Shown here: one piece after another, positions 46,109 to 57,940 of the stretch
Layout: each line of letters opens with the position of its first letter
Position numbering within the stretch: position 1 is the stretch's first letter
NCBI GenBank assembly: GCA_023525715.1
Contig: CM042012.1
Location: 61,153,205-61,217,204 of the forward strand
Direction of reading: 5' to 3'
Source: Cichorium intybus
Lineage: Eukaryota > Streptophyta > Magnoliopsida > Asterales > Asteraceae
Length of the DNA: 64,000 nt
Made by a program: the position numbers and the translations under genes
The notes under the pieces: model-generated
The model's database searches: none
Seen by the model: only the letters and a program-made list of their open reading frames with translations
What the model was told of the DNA's origin: nothing

Positions 46109-46875
46109 TGTTGGATTAGGTGTCTAAGCCATGACTTTATATTTATATTTATCTTGTTAATTGAAGCAAAGTCCATTTGGGTTGCCCTCATAGCTGGAGG
46201 TCAGGATAGAGTTCAGTAGAGTAAAATGTTGATTTATTAATTGTGTAATAAATCAATAGAATTAATTAAATGGTTTATTAATATATTTAAGTGTTAATAT
46301 ATTAATTAGAAACTATAATAATTAATTGAGATTTAATCTATAATTAATTGGATTTAATTTAGTGATTAAATTAATTAATTAAAAGTGTGAGGACTAGTTT
46401 GTATTTATTCAATAGTTGAATAACTGGCAAAGAGAAGTCCAGGGGCCAAAAGTGGCGCCACCCTTGGAGGCTTCTCTAGGGTTGGCGAAAACCCTAATTA
46501 GGGTTTAGGGATCTGGTCCAAGTGGTCAACAGGCTTGCCCACTTGGAGGCTCCTTAGGGTTTCAGGTGTAACCCTAGGAGGCTATAAAAGGAACCCTCTG
46601 GCTCCCCATTATTCACGCCACTTTTCATCAAGAGAACTCTGCTGAACTGTCTTCTCCATTGCTTTGGGTGTGACTTGCATTTGAGGCAGGACACTTGTGC
46701 TGCTAGCTTCAAGAACAAGATTCAAAGGTTGGTAATTCTTGTTTTGATCTTTAGAAATTATTGTTGGCTTTTAGGATTTTAGTTTATTATCGTCATAGAA
46801 GAAAACATAGATCTTTCTAGGGTGCATGTGAACCATAAGTATTTTTGTGTTCTTTGATTGCTAGAAAACCCTTCA
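46109..46875 (+). repeat. 3' LTR of copia element B
   Basis: Same length as the 5' LTR and about 99% alike by eye; followed by the duplicated TCAAC. Confidence 0.95.
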
Positions 46876-47659
46876 TCAACCTCTTACTTAGTCCCTACAT
46901 ACAGCGTAGATGTGATGAACACATCCTGTATCAAGGATTTAAAGTTGATATTCTATGGAGTTCAGATATACCTAAGGTATCAAACGCCTTGACCCGGATC
47001 TTCTTCAGATCCTTCAGGCAAATTAGGCAACAACGTTTCCAATGTCCCTTTAGCTGGCAATAAAACATATGGCCTCATTTGGATCACTGGTGGGTGCTAT
47101 GTCAAAATCAGCCTTTCTCTTAAAGCCTTGGTCAGACCGTCCAACCTTAGCCCTTCCCTTCCATTGGGATGAGAAACTTTCTTCTTCTCAGCATCACCAC
47201 GATGAATGTCCAAGACAAGAATGGTGGAACTTGAGCGACGGTGTTCCTTTAAACTAGCCTCGACAATTTTCAACAAAGCGTGCAGCTCAATCAAGGTCAT
47301 ATCCAGATGGTTCTTGTCATAGTTCATAAAGTCCTCATGACATAGACTAGGAAGCGAGTTAAGCACCACATCTGTGGTTAAATCCTTCGGACACCAAGAT
47401 TATCCAGTCTGTATATGTACGATTTCATCTCATGAACATCCGTACATACAAACGTTCCAACTTTTAGTTTATATGCCCTAAGGGATTTAACGATCTCGAA
47501 TCGTTCTTGCTTTGCTTGTACCCCGACACTCTTGAAACAATTCTTGAGTTCGGAAGACATGACAGCAAACGTCAGGCTATTGGCCTCACCAGACCGGGAT
47601 GGCAGTGGAGGAGGAGGAGGAGGAGGAGGAATGTTTGTGTTTAGTTTTGAGAAAGACAT
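46876..47659 (-). pseudogene. gag: copia C gag
   Basis: Starts MSFSKLNTN at 47659 followed by a run of prolines encoded by a GGAGGA-type repeat on the plus strand (47607-47630). It continues FKSVGVQAKQERFEIVKSLR and VHEMKSYIYRLDNLGV, then in a new frame VVLNSLPSLCHEDFMNYDKN and TLIELHALLKIVEASLKEH, the standard UBN2-type gag. A degenerate knuckle (FYCQLKGHWKRCC) lies at about 47015-47055. Two frames and several stops; cut by element B at 46875/46876. Confidence 0.85.
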
Positions 47660-48414
47660 CTATAAGACAAAAGTTTTAGTTTTAGTTTGAATTAATCCTT
47701 ATAAATAATTACCCAATTTATTTAATAAGTCTAGGATCCAAGATCTCCAAGTTGTGATGTGAAGATGGATGTCGTAATCATATCGCAATGGTCATCAAGG
47801 TAGGTATAACTCTTTACCAATTTCAATCACTATTAAATTCCTAGATCTGTGAGATTCATTGACTAGTGTCAATGGCATGTTAATCTCGTTTGTGCTCCTC
47901 TCAAATTCATGACAGGGATGTTGTGGATCATGAATCAGATGGTGAATTGACCATACAAAACCCGCGTGATGCCCGGCTTAAGATACGCTTGAGAATCGCG
48001 AGTGCCAAATCACTCTCAACTATGACCTTACATGACGTTTCGGTTAACCACACAGCTCCGCCAGCAGATCATAAAGAGAATGTGCGTTTCTCATGGGTAG
48101 CACAAAATCCCACATTTTATTTAATTAAAATGGGACTTTTGTTTTAATACTTTAAGCTAATACTTTTAACTTAGAGAGAGAAATATTTCCCTATCAAACC
48201 CTTTCGGTAACTCCACATGCTAAAATGTGTTGGGCGGTGAAGGTGGTGAGCAATACATGCCACTTAATAACCAACTTCATTTGGGTTCATAAGAACCCTC
48301 CTTCAAACCCTCAACACGATTTTATGTGGGTGATCCTAGTCATGGTTTGACCAATGTTTTTTGCTTTATTTGTTCTTTTATGTATATAATAGACTTCTAA
48401 TATATATTTTATAT

Positions 48415-48480
<66 letters not shown>

Positions 48481-49029
48481 TATCTATTAATTCAATTAAT
48501 ACTCTTTAATAATTAATTATAAATAAAACCCCTAACATAAATAATCATATTAAGGCAATAAAGCAAAAATGGCAAGTAAACAAGTTAAGAAACTTGCAAG
48601 GCAGCAAGGGATTAACCCTAGCCACCAGGTAGCATGCAAAGGCCAATGAAACCCTCGTAAAACTCTAATAAATTCAAAATTTCTATGGACGCACAAAGAA
48701 TCTAGCAAAATCGAAAAAGGCAGCATGTAATTTAGGCAATTAAGCAAACAAGGAAACAAGCTAACTTTGGAAACCTGCAAGGAAATCAAGGGAAGGGAAA
48801 CCCTAGCCACCCAGGGAAAGGGAACTCACCTAAACCCTTCAATATTTCGAAAATCATGTTCTAGAGTTCATAAACCAGTCAATATTTCATAACACGCAAT
48901 TTTTGGAATCAGTCTAGCATAACATATGGAATTTTCGAAAAAACAACATGCAAGTTCATACAAGTTTCTAGCATAAAACCTAAAAAAATAATTATATCAA
49001 GCAATTGTGCAAATAACATATGAACAGAG
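47660..49029 (-). other. 5' untranslated leader of copia C with (AT)n tract
   Basis: About 1.4 kb without coding signal. Contains (AT)n at about 48421-48476. Long leaders are usual in this copia group. Confidence 0.6.
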
Positions 49030-49041
49030 GCTCTGATACCA
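49030..49041 (-). other. primer-binding site of copia C, tRNA-Met
   Basis: Minus strand TGGTATCAGAGC, directly beside the 5' LTR. Confidence 0.93.
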
Positions 49042-49042
49042 C

Positions 49043-49753
49043 TATTGGGATTCGATCATATAAACATAAACTCATATGCAGCGGAAGACTAGCAAGATCA
49101 AATCACAGAAATCTCCATGAACAGAGTTCATGATCATACAATTCATATGAGTGATAGCAACAAAACATAAATAAAATGTACCTCTTGTGTTGAATATGAT
49201 GAACAGCATCTTGCAAAGGATGAGCAGGATCCAAAGTGTGAATCCCTCTAATGACTCATACCCAGGAACACCAGAAAACCAGACAGATCAGAACTTCCAC
49301 CATGGAAGGAGGCAAAATACTCAAACCCTAGAGAGGATGGGGAATTTCATAGAAAGGGGGAGAGAGGGAGAGGTAGCGGCTCAATGTGAGGCTTGGAGAT
49401 GCCTTAGGGTTGAACCCCAAGGCCTCTATTTATAGTGCAAGGCTGCTAGGGTTTCAAACTTATGAGCCTTTTGGTGGCCGCACCCCCTGGACTTTGTTCC
49501 ATTGATTAAACCTTTAATCAATTACAATCCAGTTCCCTTAATTGATTTTAAAGTAATTCTAAATTAATTTATCAATTAATTTATTGATCTAGTTTCTAAT
49601 TAATTTCTTTCTCAATAAATTAATAAACTAATCACTCCCTTTTTAATTATTTCGACTCTGTATGTTTTTCTAGGTCATGAGGACAACCCAGAAGGACTCT
49701 ACCATTATTAGAAATATTACCACAAGTTGATGACCTTGGACACTATTCCAAAA
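49043..49753 (-). repeat. 5' LTR of copia element C (711 bp)
   Basis: Collinear with 35233-35934 with more differences than the B pair, so C is older than B, as nesting requires. Its outer end reads CCAAAA where the other LTR has CCAACA. Confidence 0.9.
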
Positions 49754-49758
49754 CTGTT

Positions 49759-51617
49759 GTGGTGGTACTGGTGGATGAACTGGTGGAACCACTCGTCTGC
49801 GTCTCCGAGGCGTAGCGTCCTCTGAATCAGGCTCTAGGTCTGTATCCTCCTTAGACCCTTTGTCTGCTCTTGCCACCGGCACAACCTCGTACTGGTGGGT
49901 CACTTCTGATATCCGCACCACCCCCATAATCTCTAAATAAGCAGCCTCAATCTGGGGGGTGGATGCTACCTCAGACGTGGAATCACACCTCCCCCATCAA
50001 TATCGAATATGATTGGGCCAGGCAGGTGATGTAATGCCCCCAACCATCATACTCCCAACCTTCAGCCCTTTCCCCTTGCTAGTGAGGAAGACTGTCAATA
50101 TATGGGGAAGGTGGATGAAACGTGTGGGGTCGGTGATCTCCCACATGTAAAACATATCCTTCTATAGTACCTTCTCACCACCCCTGTGGCGAGCCACCGT
50201 GCAGGTGATGATGCGGTGTAATACTTTGTGAAGATGAGAACGGATTATACTCTCCCTGACAGTGGATGGTGAGTATGGCTGGTGGGTGAGTGAGGCCCAG
50301 GTCTCCTCATCAATAACGCCATATGGCTGGCCTCGGTGGCATGCCTCTGAAAATGGTACGAAGTGAATACTCGTGGTCTCCTCTGTGGTATAGATATCAA
50401 ACCTCCAGGAAAACTCCCAGATAGTACACTCATAGATCCTTCCTCCGATCCGAAATCTGATATGTCAACCTGCTGGGTCCTACGCACTTGGCATATAGCT
50501 ACATGTTGATTAGAACTCGAGCATGAGCTTCTAATAGCTGATATCGTCCGGCCTTGGTAGCAGCCTCTCCCACCCCAGCAGGTGAAAGTATGCGTCCTGT
50601 CGGTGCTGGTATGAGTATGGGTGAGATAGGGCTCCGGCTGTGCCATCATCCCTACATGCATCAAGAACGCCCAATCCATAACAGAGGCTACATCCACGTC
50701 CCAGGCAGCTATATCCTGAAGTCGACCTCAATACCCCTGGGTCTCCTCCAGTACCATGGGAAACTCCAAGAACTCGTGATATAGAAGGTCAGTAGCCTCC
50801 ACTACTTGCGAGCTCTACGTGATGCCATCTGCAAAACTTAAAATTCTGTGAGAAAAATTGCAATTTTGGTCATTGGAAGGGTTCACGTCGCGATCCCTAA
50901 GGCACGAAATCTGATGTTCTTGGTTAGCGGCGCCAAGTTTCATTGCTAGCGTCGTTAATGATGACTAATTAAATCCAGACCAAATTTTCTATCCATTCAG
51001 CCCATACAATTCATACACACACATCGTAGGATCTTCAATAAGCCTATAGGGGTATTAATTTTGCAAATAAAACACCCCAAGGGTCAGCATTGAGGTTATC
51101 CCCAAACTGAACTCTAAACCCATATTGGTCCAATTCGGATCTCAAAAAGATGTGATAAATGAAATAGAAGGTTTAGAAAGACTTACTAGTGGCATAGAAT
51201 ACGAGAACACAGAGAGACTACAGCAGGATATCAATTCACTCAATGGTTTGAGCAGTGGTTCGCGGTGTGTTCATGTATAGTGTGTGTAAAAGTGAAGATG
51301 AGTTAGGGTTAAAAGGAACTGATTTACTGTAGTTAGCGGCGTGTTGGACAACACTTGGCATCGCAAAGTGGCTTCAAGGCTTTTGAATATCGCGCTTGAG
51401 CCCATATTAGGGTCGCAAAGTATGTTTCTTAGCGGTGCTAACATTAAACATTACCTTTTCTCCCTTAATTCTTGAAATCCTTCAATAACTATACCACCGC
51501 ACACTTGGGCTGGACCATGTTTCATTTATATCAACCGTTAGATATTGTGAAAAGTACCAAATACCGAAAGTTTCAAATGAGAAAATTGAAAAAGGAATAT
51601 TGAGTTTACAATCCATC
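49759..51617 (-). pseudogene. ORF1-like gene of the second Athila-type element, decayed
   Basis: Minus strand, from about 50830 to 49759: HEFLEFPMVLEETQGY, a match in position to FPEVLEDTPQYE of the first element, then many stops, then a C-terminal part with a basic cluster TPRRRRRVVPPVHPPVPPQQ. The segment 50840-51617 is non-coding spacer with GCGTCG/TAGCGGCG words like those in the first element. Confidence 0.6.
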
Positions 51618-51638
51618 GGGCTACCTCCCAGAAGCGCT
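51618..51638 (-). other. conserved post-coding motif, second copy
   Basis: Element strand AGCGCTTCTGGGAGGTAGCC, a close match to the motif at 21763-21787 and at the same relative place upstream of the ORF1-like gene. Confidence 0.6.
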
Positions 51639-52192
51639 TATTTTTCAGGTCTTTTAGTTGGACCTTTCCCTCTTGAAGTGATGACTACAGTGGGTTATAT
51701 ATCCTCTAGCTTTCTCGAATCCCAGTCGTAATCCCTCCAAGTCCAATCGTAGACTCGTGTTCTTCGATTCTTCCTAGATTAAATGGCACACCTGTCTTCA
51801 CCTTGTTGACCTTCAACCAGGTTTCTTTAATTCTTCAGTAAAAACACTAAAACTTCTTTCCATCATTTCTCCTTCAAGTATGTTTCTTTAGCAGAGGTTT
51901 AATGTCATGGAGCACATTCCCTCGTGTCCTCCAAACACGTGTTGTATCCGGCTTCCTATCCTGCACTTGTTTCCTGGCACGATTAAGCCTACGTCTATCC
52001 CATGCTTTTGGCCTATAGTATAGAGATTTGTTTTCCAAAGCGTTGATGGATTCGGGGAGCACATTTGCATTATACTCTTCATTAATGGTATTAATGACAC
52101 CCAATTTACCACTCATTTGAGGGTCATTAGTGGGTCTCAATATCGGCTCCCATGCCACATCGTTTTGGTCACTATCCATGGTACAGATTGCT
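51639..52192 (-). pseudogene. coding remnant of the second Athila-type element, upstream of the conserved motif
   Basis: Open 52179-51874 starting MDSDQNDVAWEPILRPTNDP with a basic C-terminal part (RPKAWDRRRLNRARKQVQ). I do not recognise the domain. In the first element the protease tail holds this place. The reading continues upstream of the solo LTR at 54495. Confidence 0.5.
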
Positions 52193-54494
52193 TGTAACGC
52201 CCCAACTTTTACAAACCATTTATATTACATAAAAGCATATTTTACAAAATACGGTTCATCAAAATCCATTGTACTTGTTTAAATACAACAAAAGGGGTGT
52301 TACAATTACATATCAATCAACCATAAGTTTAAGGGAAATGGATTCAATCAAATACCAATACATGGGGCTGTAATCAGCTCCACTCCTTTGCACCCTAGGA
52401 CTTATTTCGTAGCTCCAAACTATCTTACAACTTTGTACCTGAACCTGGAATACATGGCATAAAAATAGAATACGTAAGACAAAATGTCTCGTGAGTTACA
52501 TGAGTTTTAGACTCAAATATTTAATCTCCCTTTTTGACCTTTTAATAAAATTTTTATAACATAAACATTTGCCAAAGCTTTATATAAAAGTATTAATATA
52601 CTATAACATTTTATATCTTTCAAAACTAGCTTCTTTCTTTGACTGGTTTTATAAACTTGCTGGATTTTTATACTTAGGGCTTTAATCATTATAAGTGATA
52701 CCCCAAGTCTCTACAGCTAGAAAGAACGGATCAATCCTCACAGTAGAAGTGCTGAGGTAGCCTACTTCGCGAAGGGGTTTTTCCCAGTAGACTCCTTTCC
52801 TAACCCAGGTAGGTGGAACATAGTTCCCTTACTAACATTGCTAGCTACAATACCAGTCAAATAAAAAAATACTTTCTGAAAACTGAAACATTACTTGTAC
52901 ACATAATGGCTAAATGCCAAGCTTGTGACTTAAACATGCTTTTACCATAATCTAGGCTATTGCCAAAATCATACTCTCAAATATAGCAGTTTACTTTCCA
53001 TATAAGCTAGAAAATAAATTCTTGCAAATATTTTCACACATAAAAATATTATATGAAATCTGAAAAATACTTACTTGCTTGCCATGTATCCCAAAATGGA
53101 TAAAAATACTACATGTACTCACCTTATAACTCTTGAAAATTCGATTAGACGTCCCTCGGTTCTTTACCCTTTCGGTGTCTAATTACTTGACTTGCACCTA
53201 TATGTAATATAAGATACATTAATTTTACATTCTAATTGACTCTATAACATGTTAGAGTCCTTATTATACCATTAATGGTCAAAACAAGTGTATAACTCTT
53301 GAATGACCAACTATAGTTAAATCGTATTTTTTTACGTATTTTACTACAGTACTCTCGGAGGGTCGTATTTCAATTCCGATAATTTTTTATGAAGTTTTGG
53401 ACCATAATAGACCTATGTTTAAAATTTAAGGTCAAACGGACAAGTATAGGTCAAAATTCCAAAATCTAAAACTACTTGGCAGAGGACTTGGAACAAAGCT
53501 GCATTTTCACTCTGCCGCGATGGCGCATCGCGCCCAGGTGAGGGGCGCGTCGCGCCTGCTGAACAGCAACCCAGAATTTCCCGATTTTTATGCTACAAAT
53601 TTCCATTTTCTCATATTAAGTGCTTAATACTCTTCTTAATCGATAGGGGTTTGTTCCAAGACCAAAACCCTTCATTTACTTCAAGTTTTAAACCATTAGA
53701 ATCAAGTTAATCACAAGAACTCACAATCTAGGGTTCTTGATCAAAATCTCAATTCTTGAAAAATAGCAACCTACTTCCATATTCTTGAATTAAGTCCTTT
53801 TAGCATGACTTACTGGAAGTGTTAAGCCATTTAAACTACATGATTCATTACTGAAATTACAAATTTCAGTTTCCATAAAAACCCATCAAGAACAATCTAG
53901 GTTAGAACTTGGAATACTTACCTTAGAAGCTTGGAATCACCAATTCCAGGTGTTAAATTCTTAATTCCTTGCTTCAATTCTTCGTGAGCTTGAAATCTCC
54001 TGTGTCTCCAGCTCTCTAGCTCTCTCTCGAACTCTCTACTGATTTCTGGAAAAGAGAGTGATAACTCTCTCTTTTATGATTAATTTTATTAAGTATTTAC
54101 ACTTTTAGTCCCTAATTTCTTTCTTTTGTTCAAAAGTGGTCCAAAAGCTCACATCTTTACAAACCAAGTTCCATTAGTTACTAATTTAACATTTTCTTGA
54201 CATTTTGGTCATTCTCATGTCAAATGACCATTTTGTCCTTTTTAGTCAAGATTCACTATTCACGCGGTGGGACTCCAAATTTCGCATAAACTCTTATTGC
54301 TTATATTATTATCTCACATATACATATTATTTTACATAATAGTCTTATAATGTGTCAAAAGACCGTTTTACCCTTTTTATGGTAAAATGACTAAATTACC
54401 CTTACAACCATAATTTCTCATAAAATTCACATATAAATATATATTACACACATCTTAGTTTACATATTTATATTATAAATTCTTGGTCGTTTCA
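52193..54494. mobile_element. gypsy solo LTR, 2302 bp
   Basis: Starts TGTAACGCCCC, ends TGGTCGTTTCA; flanks TTGCT and TTGGT, a target duplication with one change. It shares blocks with the 3134 bp solo LTR at 26538 and the same terminal echo (GGGGTGTTACA at 52294-52304). No gene inside. Confidence 0.88.
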
Positions 54495-54499
54495 TTGGT

Positions 54500-55175
54500 A
54501 TTACACAGGGATAGCCGGTGGTGTCTTGTGATGGTTTAAAATCGCTCACCACCAGAGCTTGTTTTTCGACTTTTTCAAAAAAAATTGGGTATGGAGTGGT
54601 ATTTACTTCCATTAACCCCTCCTCAATTCTAATTGACACATGTAAATTTTCATTCGATTTTTCAATCTCTATCACAACTTCTTTGTTTTTGGCTGGTTTA
54701 TCAGTCTCTTGGTCATCCAAATATGCATAATCCTCCACCATAACCTCATGTTCAAGCGGTGTAGGTTCATGCACTATATTATCGGAACAGTGAACACTTA
54801 TCTCATCAGCTGGCATAGTGTTCGAAGGGTTGCTTGATGGCTGTTGATTTAGTTTTCCCGTAATTTGTTCCAAATGACCTTCATGTGTTGAAATCGGGTT
54901 GGAGTTGCTTTCATCTTTGTTGAAGGTTTTATTCAACACGTCCAACACATGATCTAACTTTTGGCTCAAATAATCATCTAGTTCTTGGTCATCAGTGAAA
55001 TAAGCCTCTTCGTGGTGCTCGTATTAAGTCAAATCCTCGGTCTACCACCCATTACTATTTAATGACTCATTGTATGAATCCTCTTCACATTTAGTCATTG
55101 ACCGAGCTTCCTTACTCCCACCACATATTTTGATTCGTGTACATGTAGTCTTCCATTTGAGAACACGCATGTACG
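54500..55175 (-). pseudogene. gag-like remnant of the second Athila-type element
   Basis: Open 54969-54460 on the minus strand, beginning SQKLDHVLDVLNKTFNKDES, with acidic helical stretches (VVIEIEKSNENLHVSIRIEE) and FEKVEKQALVVSDFKP. It is downstream of the 5' LTR remnant, so gag by position; the sequence alone is not decisive. No primer site is found next to the LTR, so DNA was lost there. Confidence 0.5.
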
Positions 55176-55930
55176 TGACATCGCAGCGGTCGTCATGCGG
55201 TCAAACATAGTAAAATAACCTCACTCTCACTTAGCACAGTGGAAGTCAGGGTCGATCCACAGGAGTTACGTGGTTAATGTAGGAAATAGATTACCAACTG
55301 TAGTGTCACAGCTACAGCTAGAGGATCTAGTTTCCGACTTATACCCCGAATAATCCCAAAAATCATAAACTCCAATAATTCCAAACAAGCATTCACTAAA
55401 CTAAAGTCCAAACCAACAACTAATCCTAATTGGTTACTGAAATCAGAGTTGAAATTCAAAACAATCAAGATTAAATCAACATCTAATCACAATCAAACAT
55501 CCAAAAATTCATTCCAAAACATAAAATACCGAAAAGAAGCAATTACTAATAACCAAATGATTCATTAACCAAAAACTCAAATCCCAAAAGGTTCAAACGG
55601 TAACCCAAATATCCAAAACAGAAACTAAGACGAAGTATCAATGGTTGTCACTCCCAAAGACAATAGCCAAACACTACTAACTATGAAATTTATTAAAAAA
55701 TTAAAGAGAAAAATATAAAAATACCAAATGATGGTCGCTGAAGCTAAAACTCGGAGTCAAAGAGCCTTGGGAGTCGTTCCTATGTCAGGTCTTTGCTGAT
55801 TTTTTCGACCTAAAACCCTCTATTTATAGTTGCAAAAATTAAGCGACTGCGCCGCGCACATGTGAAAACCGCGACGCGCGTATGGGTTTATCCCCGTTTT
55901 CTCGACATTTGAATTTTCTCCACCGCCTCA
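55176..55930 (-). repeat. truncated Athila-type LTR, second element
   Basis: Starts TGACATCGCAGCGGTCGTC and follows the 17843-18812 LTR, including ATGCGGTCAAA, the GGGTCGATCCAC block and CGCGACGCGCG, then breaks off after CACCGCCTCA, about 200 bp short of the expected end. Confidence 0.8.
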
Positions 55931-56467
55931 AGGAAAGTGGGTGTATTCATTCGAGTTATAACAATTATTCAGCTAAAATACACCAAATAATGCGTAAATG
56001 ATTCGAAACAAAAATGCGTTATCAGTAATGAAAGGAAAATGTTGATTTAACTCTCGGAGAAGACGACGTTTCTTTTTGGTGCAAACAGGATCAACAATTC
56101 CAGTTCATATGAGGGCCCGAGTTCATAGAAGGGAGTGTGTGGTGATATTTCCAGTGTTATTCTTGATGATATGTTCAAATTAAAGATCGATTGCGTTCAA
56201 AAGTTTGAAAACGCAACTCAGAACAATGTTGGAACTTGGAAGTGAGAATCAAAAGAGGGGTGTTGGCAAATCCATGGTCCATGAACCACCAAACCACGTT
56301 AGCAAGGCATGGATTTTATCGATTTTGCTAAATCTGAAACAATGTCGGGATTTACGTTGACAATATAATTGGATGATATAAGGTTCTGGTGACGGAAGAA
56401 TTAGGGTACTGGGATCGGGGAAGAGAGGCAGTCATGGTGGGTTCTGATATGTAAAGAGAGAGAAAGG

Positions 56468-56535
<68 letters not shown>

Positions 56536-56935
56536 TGTGTGTGTGTGTGTGTGTGTGAAAGAAAAAAAGAATTGATGTTTGACTGGGGAGGGGGGTTGTG
56601 GGGATATGGCGATTTTTTTTCTTTTTCTTCAATTTAAAGACGATAAAAAGTAATAATAAATTAGAAAATAAATTATTAAGGTTAATTTTGTCTTTTTACG
56701 TCCGGTGGAAACCAAGCGCGTAACAAAACCAAACAATAGAGACAATCCAAGTTAAAAATAAAAATTAAGGAACAAACGCGCAAATTACATCAAACCACGA
56801 GAACCATTCGTATAATTTCCTCCATAATTTATAACCATAATATAACTATAAGTTAAATATAGTCAAATATACAGATAAATTTATTAAGTAATCAATTAGA
56901 ATAATCAAATTATATAATATTATAGTTTTATAATA
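55931..56935. other. unassigned 1 kb with (AG)n and (GT)n microsatellite
   Basis: No transposon match seen. (AG)n with few interruptions at about 56456-56535 runs into (GT)n at 56536-56558. On the minus strand this is a pyrimidine-rich tract upstream of an ATG at 56435 with a 27-codon frame ending 56352; too short to call a gene. Confidence 0.5.
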
Positions 56936-57039
56936 TAATAAGTATGAAGCTGATGGTTAGTATTTTTTTTTTTGAAACACTAGATTATTTTTAAATAGCA
57001 AGATGCTTTCAAAAATGGGTTTATTCTGAGCATTAGGAG

Positions 57040-57457
57040 TAGGACTGTAAACGAACCGAACGTTTAGCGAACCGCTCATGAATGTTCTGCGAGAAGTTCG
57101 TTTATTTAATAAATGAACGAACATTAACACAAATTCTCGTTCCTTTAGTTAAACGAACGAACATGAACAATGGTCTCATTCGTTCAATTATGTTCGTGAG
57201 CGTTCGTTTACGTTCGTTCATTTAAGTTCATTTTATGTTCATATATGTTCAATTTCATTTGATTATATTACAATATTATGTTTTTGTTTATATATTCATA
57301 TATGTTCAATTGTGTTTATGTATTTATGTTCGTTTATATTTGTTCATTTATGTTTGTTTAGTATGTTTCATGAACATAAACGAACGAACATGAACAAGAT
57401 AATTTGTTAAACGAACGAACATGAACATGCTCTCGTTTGTGTTCGTTTACGGCCCTA
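57040..57457. mobile_element. hAT-like MITE, 418 bp
   Basis: Ends TAGGACTGTAAACGAAC and its near complement GTTCGTTTACGGCCCTA (15 of 17 matching). Flanks ATTAGGAG (57032-57039) and ACTAGGAG (57458-57465), an 8 bp duplication with one change, as hAT elements make. Copy 1 of the host repeat is an empty site (GCATTAGAGGGCGTTG). The interior is full of CGTTCGTT-type words on both strands. Confidence 0.85.
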
Positions 57458-57712
57458 ACTAGGAGCGTTGTAAAAAATCACATCCTATCTTCCAAACCGA
57501 TACAATGTTATAAACACAACCATTTATAAATATGAGCGTTGAACTAGATTCATTACTATTGAATCGATCGACGTCAACAATTCACTAACCAACCCAATAA
57601 TAGTAAATGTAAGTTGCCACCAACGACCAACAAAAGACCGAATAAAATTACCTCCTCCCAACCCAAAATCATATGATCAATATTTTCAACATAATTAGGA
57701 TATAGGGACACA

Positions 57713-57940
57713 ACTGAATTCAAGTCTATATATACCAAATCATTATGGTTGAAATCTTATCAAATAAAAATCTTCACATAAATATATTGATCTTTTGAAA
57801 AACATTTTCCCAATGCATGGTCGCTAACTGAATACAAGTCTATATATACCAAATCATTATGGTTGAAATCTTATCAAATAAAAATCTTCACATAAGTATA
57901 TTGATCTTTTGAAAAACATTTTTCCTATGCATGGTGGCTC
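57713..57940. repeat. tandem duplication, period about 114 bp
   Basis: ACTGAATTCAAGTCTATATA at 57713 and ACTGAATACAAGTCTATATA at 57827, each followed by the same 95 bases with very few changes. Copy 1 has one unit only (about 14311-14405). Confidence 0.85.

Larger units (their letters stand above)
39513..46875 (+). mobile_element. copia element B, complete with both LTRs, non-coding interior
   Basis: LTRs of 767 bp each (39513-40279, 46109-46875), exact TCAAC duplication (39508-39512, 46876-46880), primer site GGTATCAGAGC at 40282-40292 and purine tract AAGTGGGAGAC at 46098-46108. By eye the LTRs differ at about nine positions, near 1.2%, so the insertion is recent. In contrast the 5.8 kb interior has no ORF over about 85 codons and only faint gag and RT traces. 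It must have been copied by enzymes from elsewhere. Confidence 0.93.
35233..49753 (-). mobile_element. copia element C, 14.5 kb including a nested copia
   Basis: LTRs at 35233-35934 (3') and 49043-49753 (5'), primer site at 49030-49041, flanks CTGCT (35228-35232) and CTGTT (49754-49758), one mismatch. The interior, with element B removed, is about 5.7 kb and holds decayed gag, integrase and RT in order on the minus strand. It inserted in the ORF1-like gene of the second Athila-type element. All frames are broken. Confidence 0.9.

Noticed and set aside
50245..50784. Several overlapping 66-150 codon frames on both strands
   Set aside because: Only one reading shows pieces collinear with the ORF1-like protein; the others are shadows in moderately GC-rich decayed coding DNA.
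33552..55930. Pairing the LTRs at 33552 and 55176 as the two ends of one element
   Set aside because: They are in opposite orientations and lack matching flanks, so they cannot be a normal LTR pair.
56432..56632. Ser-Leu and His-Thr repeat frame
   Set aside because: Translation of the (AG)n/(GT)n microsatellite.
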